Positions 61,453-64,000 of a stretch of 64,000 nt of DNA are shown here, piece by piece (positions within the stretch are counted from its first letter, which is position 1; every line of letters starts with the position of its first letter). The stretch is from positions 1-64,000 of the forward strand of contig JADGJC010000013.1 in assembly GCA_027596075.1 (NCBI GenBank), written 5' to 3'. Origin of the DNA: Rhizophlyctis rosea. Taxonomy: Eukaryota; Chytridiomycota; Chytridiomycetes; Rhizophlyctidales; Rhizophlyctidaceae. The translations under genes and the position numbers were made by a program. Under the pieces are notes generated by a model that saw nothing but the letters and a program-made list of their open reading frames with translations, ran no database searches and was not told the origin of the DNA.

Positions 61453-62658
61453 TCACCAACCATCAATATCCATCGCGTCCCGGCCCTTCATATCAAACAC
61501 GATAGGTGCATTCGTTACATTGTAATTGAGATTCACCGAACACCCATTGATGAATGTTATTCCTTTCTTTTGTTCGACGCCATATCCTTCATGAATATGT
61601 CCAAAAAGGTGGACACGAGGGCCAGTTGCGTCCAAAGGTGGATTGGTAAATAGCCGGTGCGACAGCCGTGCGCAACCACATTGTACGCCACGCGACGACC
61701 TATCCAGGATGCCGAATGGTGGACCGTGTGTAATTAGGATATCGGTGTCGGGCGGTATGAGGGACCAGCGTTCTGAATGGAGTAGGGGAAACAAGTTCAA
61801 GTTGTAGCTGCTAAATGAATTTTTGCATAAAGCACTTATATGCACCAACCTGCCAGTTCAGTTCCCGGTCTTCGCGGAAGGTTAAATGCCCAATCGTAGA
61901 ACTCCGGCTGCCATGGAGAACCTAAGCCGAGATATTTGATTCGGGGCGCGTTCCTGAATGTCAAATACTCAACCTAATAGCATACAATTCAACCCACCCC
62001 ATACTTTGATTCCATCTGAATCCGGTATGACGAATTCAGAATCTTGTAGGTAGATGACACCATGGGTTTCACGCAATTTCGGATCTGCCAACAGGTCTCG
62101 GACCAATTCCGCGTACTTGCGAGCTTCTGTCGCGGTCGTTACCCCCTCCTCCCATATATCGGGCTGACGTGATTGATAGTACGGTAGATCAAACGTGACA
62201 TCATGGTTGCCTGCTATGACTATTTTCCAGCTGTTGGACCAGATAACGCGTATGAGAAATGTCTGGAATCCAAAAATGTGAAATCAAAAAATAACATAAT
62301 AGTACGCGCCGGTATGGAAGATTCTTCAGCCAATCCGCAAATTCCGCAACCTCTTTTCGTGTGCCGCTGTAAGTAAAATCCCCTCCATGCAATAGGACGT
62401 CGCCCGGGGGAAGGTTGAGTTCTTGTTGGTGGGTGTGAGTGTCTATTGCGTCAAAGTCCGGTGAGTCATTAAAATCTCTGTATAAATGCATCTTGAACAA
62501 GAATACTACCACTTACCAGATATGCACACGAACCGCAAGTGACCAGGTGGTGGTGAGGGTGGGAGAGCGGACTTGTATGAAGTTTGGATCATAGTGCGGG
62601 TGGGAATCGCGATTGAAAAGCTGCGGGAGAGTAATCGTTTGCAGAAGGTTGTGGCCAT
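61453..62658 (-). CDS. Calcineurin-like metallophosphoesterase (MPPED1/2-like)
   Basis: Exons 62658-62517, 62442-62306, 62262-61998, 61921-61850 and 61772-61453; 311 residues. All metal-binding blocks are visible: D-x-H (created across intron 1 as SDTHTH), GDVLLHGGDFT, GNHD, ITHGPPFG and GHIHEGYG, the last two in the family-specific setting (WSLIPPDTDILITHGPP). The block GIKVWGSPWQPEFYDWAFNL crosses intron 3 and matches MPPED proteins, which hydrolyse phosphodiesters with Mn or similar metals. The N-terminus (MATTFCKRLLSRSFSIAI) looks like a mitochondrial presequence; a later ATG (IPTRTM) would remove it. The junction of exons 2 and 3 inserts about 12 extra residues before GNHD and is uncertain. 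It is divergent from the EF-hand/WD40 gene. Confidence 0.85.
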
Positions 62659-63064
62659 TAGCTTTGAAGATTTGACTTCACATATATATATGAAATTTGT
62701 TCGCGTTCGCTGCAACAACTTGTGCAGCTACTATACACACCTTGGGAAGTTTCGCAAACTTGGATGACAACCGATGCAAAGGTGACGATGAGGATCGTTG
62801 GGCTGTGTGTGTGTGTGGGTTGGCGGATAACGGCGCGGTTCAGTCACTGCCCCGCAGCACCTTCGCTAATGACAGTTAATTGTTAGCTCAGAATATGATA
62901 CAGCTTATGTAAACAATTGTGTGGCCCTGTGGCCTTCCATCAGTTGTTGATGCTTCTCCCAAAATTCCATTCCCCCAAGCCCTGCAGACATCTTGCCAAC
63001 CGAAATCACTGTGGGCATTGACTTGACCCGCACCCACTCTCTCTTTCATACGGCCCAGTAAACG
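62659..63064. promoter_or_regulatory. Divergent promoter region, metallophosphoesterase (-) and EF-hand/WD40 gene (+)
   Basis: 406 bases between outward-facing starts, containing a short GT run (62800-62820). No gene seen. Confidence 0.4.
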
Positions 63065-64000
63065 ATGCCCTCCCAAACGTTATCCCTCCCATCAATACCG
63101 AGAGACAAAAGTCTAGGTTCACATCCAGCGGGCAAAGGCGACAAGTCAATCTCGCTTTATCAAAAGTCCCGTCTCTACAGCCATGCGCAAAAACTCCTCT
63201 CGGAAGCCCGCTCGAGTGAAGTCCATCTCAAGAGTCGCCTAGATGATGCCGCAGTAGCGAAAAAGATTAACGTTTTAAAGGATCCCGCCGCATATCGAAG
63301 CGAGAGGGAGATGAACTTAGCTCATTTCCGAGAGCTGCTGCGTGTCTTTCAGGTATATTTCCTAAAACGCGCAAATGCTGCAAGTTATTTTTATCTCTGT
63401 ATTATTGAATGTCTTTGAAACTTTCAGTCCGTGGCTGTCAGTAAAGACGGCAAAATGGATGCCAACCAATTCAAAACAGCCTTTTCCGTTGTTCTTGGAA
63501 CGGGGCTGACCAACGAGCAGATGGACGTGTTGTTCATGAAAATCGACGCAAATACAGATGATGCCATAGACTGGGACGAGTTCAGCACCTTCATGTTGCT
63601 GCGTGCGGAGGGTCAGACCGCCATGAGAGAGGCGGCCGAAACGCGGTTGTTCAACGCAGATGCTATGGGACGGATCATTACTCCGCATAAGGAACCGATC
63701 AACAAGATCTTGTATTTGTCTGTGAACAAGAGGTTCATGACTTGTAGTAGAGATGGTACTGTTTGTTATTGGAGTGAGAAGTTGAAGCTGCAGCGGTGCT
63801 ATGACAAAATTGGGTGGGTTCCCTCGTTTGGGAGCGGACTATGGGGCCGATGCATATCAACCTCTGACCGTATTGCAGATCAAAGCGCATCCAAGCGCCC
63901 TTGAAGAAGAATGGCTTCAGTCCAGCTCCTCCACGAGTATTTGGTCAGCCGCATAATCGCTGGGTGCATGATTGCATTTACATGAAAAATTCCAGCAAGG
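63065..64000 (+). CDS. EF-hand/WD40 protein, flagella-associated type (5' part, runs off the window)
   Basis: Exons 63065-63352, 63428-63813 and 63879 to beyond 64000. The first 96 residues are helical and basic. An EF-hand pair follows: a degenerate one (SKDGKMDANQFKTAF) and a canonical 12-residue loop DANTDDAIDWDE. A first WD40 blade begins HKEPINKILYLSVNKRFMTC and the next starts RWVHDCIYMKNSSK. This order, EF-hands before a WD40 propeller, matches the WDR49/WDR64-type proteins (CFAP337 group) found with motile cilia. That fits a fungus with flagellated zoospores. The last splice (GG|GTGGGT donor, phase 2) is phase-consistent. The rest of the propeller lies outside the window. Confidence 0.8.

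Overview
The window is nuclear DNA from an early-diverging, probably zoosporic (chytrid-like) fungus. Genes are dense, lie on both strands and are intron-rich, with mostly 45-120 nt GT-AG introns. The gene set is fungal: alpha-COP, COG1, a Pho80-type cyclin, a GPCR with an RGS tail, a LRR-RhoGEF and a fused N-acetylglutamate kinase. The right edge carries the start of an EF-hand/WD40 protein of the type found in flagellate eukaryotes. All exon models were built by hand from open frames, splice signals and phase continuity; where exons are listed, they join in frame.

Layout. 1-8.9 kb is sparse: a G-rich edge, a RING/membrane protein (1476-2369), and a GC-rich stretch (4.5-7.7 kb) open in several frames on both strands that I could not resolve into a gene. 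8.9-20 kb holds an ATRIP/Rad26-type checkpoint protein divergent from alpha-COP, then a CDK. 20-34.4 kb holds a small unknown protein, the 7TM-RGS receptor, a LRR-DH-PH RhoGEF divergent from a histidine phosphatase, and an anoctamin with 19 exons. 35.6-37.3 kb is a cyclin. 39.4-45.4 kb is a tandem family of F-box-like/ankyrin genes, two decayed and two intact. 45.6-64 kb is compact: STEEP1, a BMT5-like methyltransferase with zinc fingers, another F-box-like/ankyrin gene, PRCC, COG1, N-acetylglutamate kinase fused to mitochondrial ribosomal protein L16, inositol polyphosphate multikinase, a conserved acidic protein, a metallophosphoesterase and the EF-hand/WD40 gene.

Most notable points. (1) One open frame joins N-acetylglutamate kinase (with its NAT domain) to mitochondrial ribosomal protein uL16, through a linker of about 80 residues without acidic residues that looks like an internal mitochondrial presequence; uL16m sits where fungal Arg5,6 carries the reductase. 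(2) The anoctamin model needs a one-nucleotide exon. (3) STEEP1 needs a 17-nt microexon. (4) The ankyrin cluster shows a graded series from intact genes to wreckage. Trafficking and Golgi functions (alpha-COP, COG1, STEEP1) and signalling functions (GPCR-RGS, RhoGEF, CDK, cyclin, IPMK) recur, but I see no operon-like logic; neighbours are arranged mainly as divergent or convergent pairs.
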